Shown here: positions 23,428 through 23,590 of the stretch, in pieces
Layout: the number at the start of each line of letters is the position of its first letter
Position numbering within the stretch: the stretch's first letter is position 1
NCBI GenBank assembly: GCA_963609725.1
Contig: CAVDLI010000021.1
Location: 1 to 23,590 of the forward strand
Direction of reading: 5' to 3'
Origin: UBA9732 sp963609725
GTDB lineage: Bacteria > Spirochaetota > Spirochaetia > Sphaerochaetales > Sphaerochaetaceae
DNA length: 23,590 nucleotides
Made by a program: the position numbers and the translations under genes
The notes under the pieces: generated by a model
Database searches by the model: none
Told to the model about the DNA's origin: nothing
What the model saw: only the letters and a program-made list of their open reading frames with translations

Positions 23428-23590
23428 TTAAAATGAGTATGTAGCTCCAGCAAAACCTTTGTATGAAAAGTTTGTTGTAGAATGGTTGTCACTTGAAAGA
23501 TTTTCCTGAATATCATCATTTGTATTAAGGAAATGCCAACCAAACTTACCACCAGCAATAATTGAAATTTGCTTATTAATTGCATAAGAG
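23428..23590 (-). CDS. C-terminus of an outer-membrane beta-barrel protein (partial)
   Basis: A leftward frame enters at the right edge and ends with TAA at 23428-23430. The visible 53 residues alternate polar and hydrophobic residues in strand-like blocks: SYAINKQISIIAGGKFGWHF, a polar Asn/Asp/Ser loop, then a last strand ending GFAGATYSF. A terminal Phe after alternating aromatic/hydrophobic residues is the classic signal recognised by BamA for outer-membrane barrels. The start lies outside the window and the family cannot be named. A strong terminator follows. Confidence 0.7.
   Translation of the reverse strand, partial: SYAINKQISIIAGGKFGWHFLNTNDDIQENLSSDNHSTTNFSYKGFAGATYSF

Overview
The window looks like a chromosomal housekeeping region of a low-GC spirochaete, most likely a Treponema. 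Pointers are FlhF (flagella), an mraZ-rsmH-ftsL-ftsW-ftsQ-ftsA-ftsZ division cluster, xerC-hslV-hslU, and the C-terminus of an outer-membrane beta-barrel at the right edge. The genus is an inference from protein style and gene order; no rRNA or tRNA is present. No phage, CRISPR array or insertion sequence was seen. A 10-N assembly gap lies inside pgk.

Layout. (1) 1-2979: possible start of a leftward gene at the edge, then secA (+) behind a leader with an attenuator-like hairpin. (2) 3025-5998, leftward: SurA/PrsA-like PPIase, nusB, map and a purine phosphoribosyltransferase, ending in a perfect 17-bp inverted repeat that faces the secA terminator. (3) 5983-9527, leftward: glycolytic operon gap-pgk-tpiA-secG with a good sigma70-type promoter and a terminator. 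(4) 9570-15012, leftward: dprA-xerC-hslV-hslU-flhF. (5) 15137-15688: a lone rightward PAP2 phosphatase. (6) 15799-23132, leftward: mraZ-rsmH-ftsL-(small membrane ORF)-ftsW-ftsQ-ftsA-ftsZ-xerD, tightly packed with overlaps. (7) 23133-23590: mraZ control region with repeated boxes, a strong terminator, and the 3' end of an outer-membrane protein gene.

Together the genes cover envelope protein export and folding (SecA, SecG, PPIase), nascent-chain processing (Map), lower glycolysis, protein quality control (HslUV), chromosome dimer resolution (XerC, XerD), DNA uptake/recombination (DprA), flagellar placement (FlhF), and septation.

The points most worth a second look are: an FtsW that has lost the catalytic Asp and other SEDS signature motifs; an unannotated small membrane ORF coupled to ftsW where ftsI/murF-type genes often sit; a dispersed family of inverted repeats built on AGAGGTTTTT at gene boundaries; the secA leader; and the pgk assembly gap, which the flanking sequence suggests contains no missing bases.
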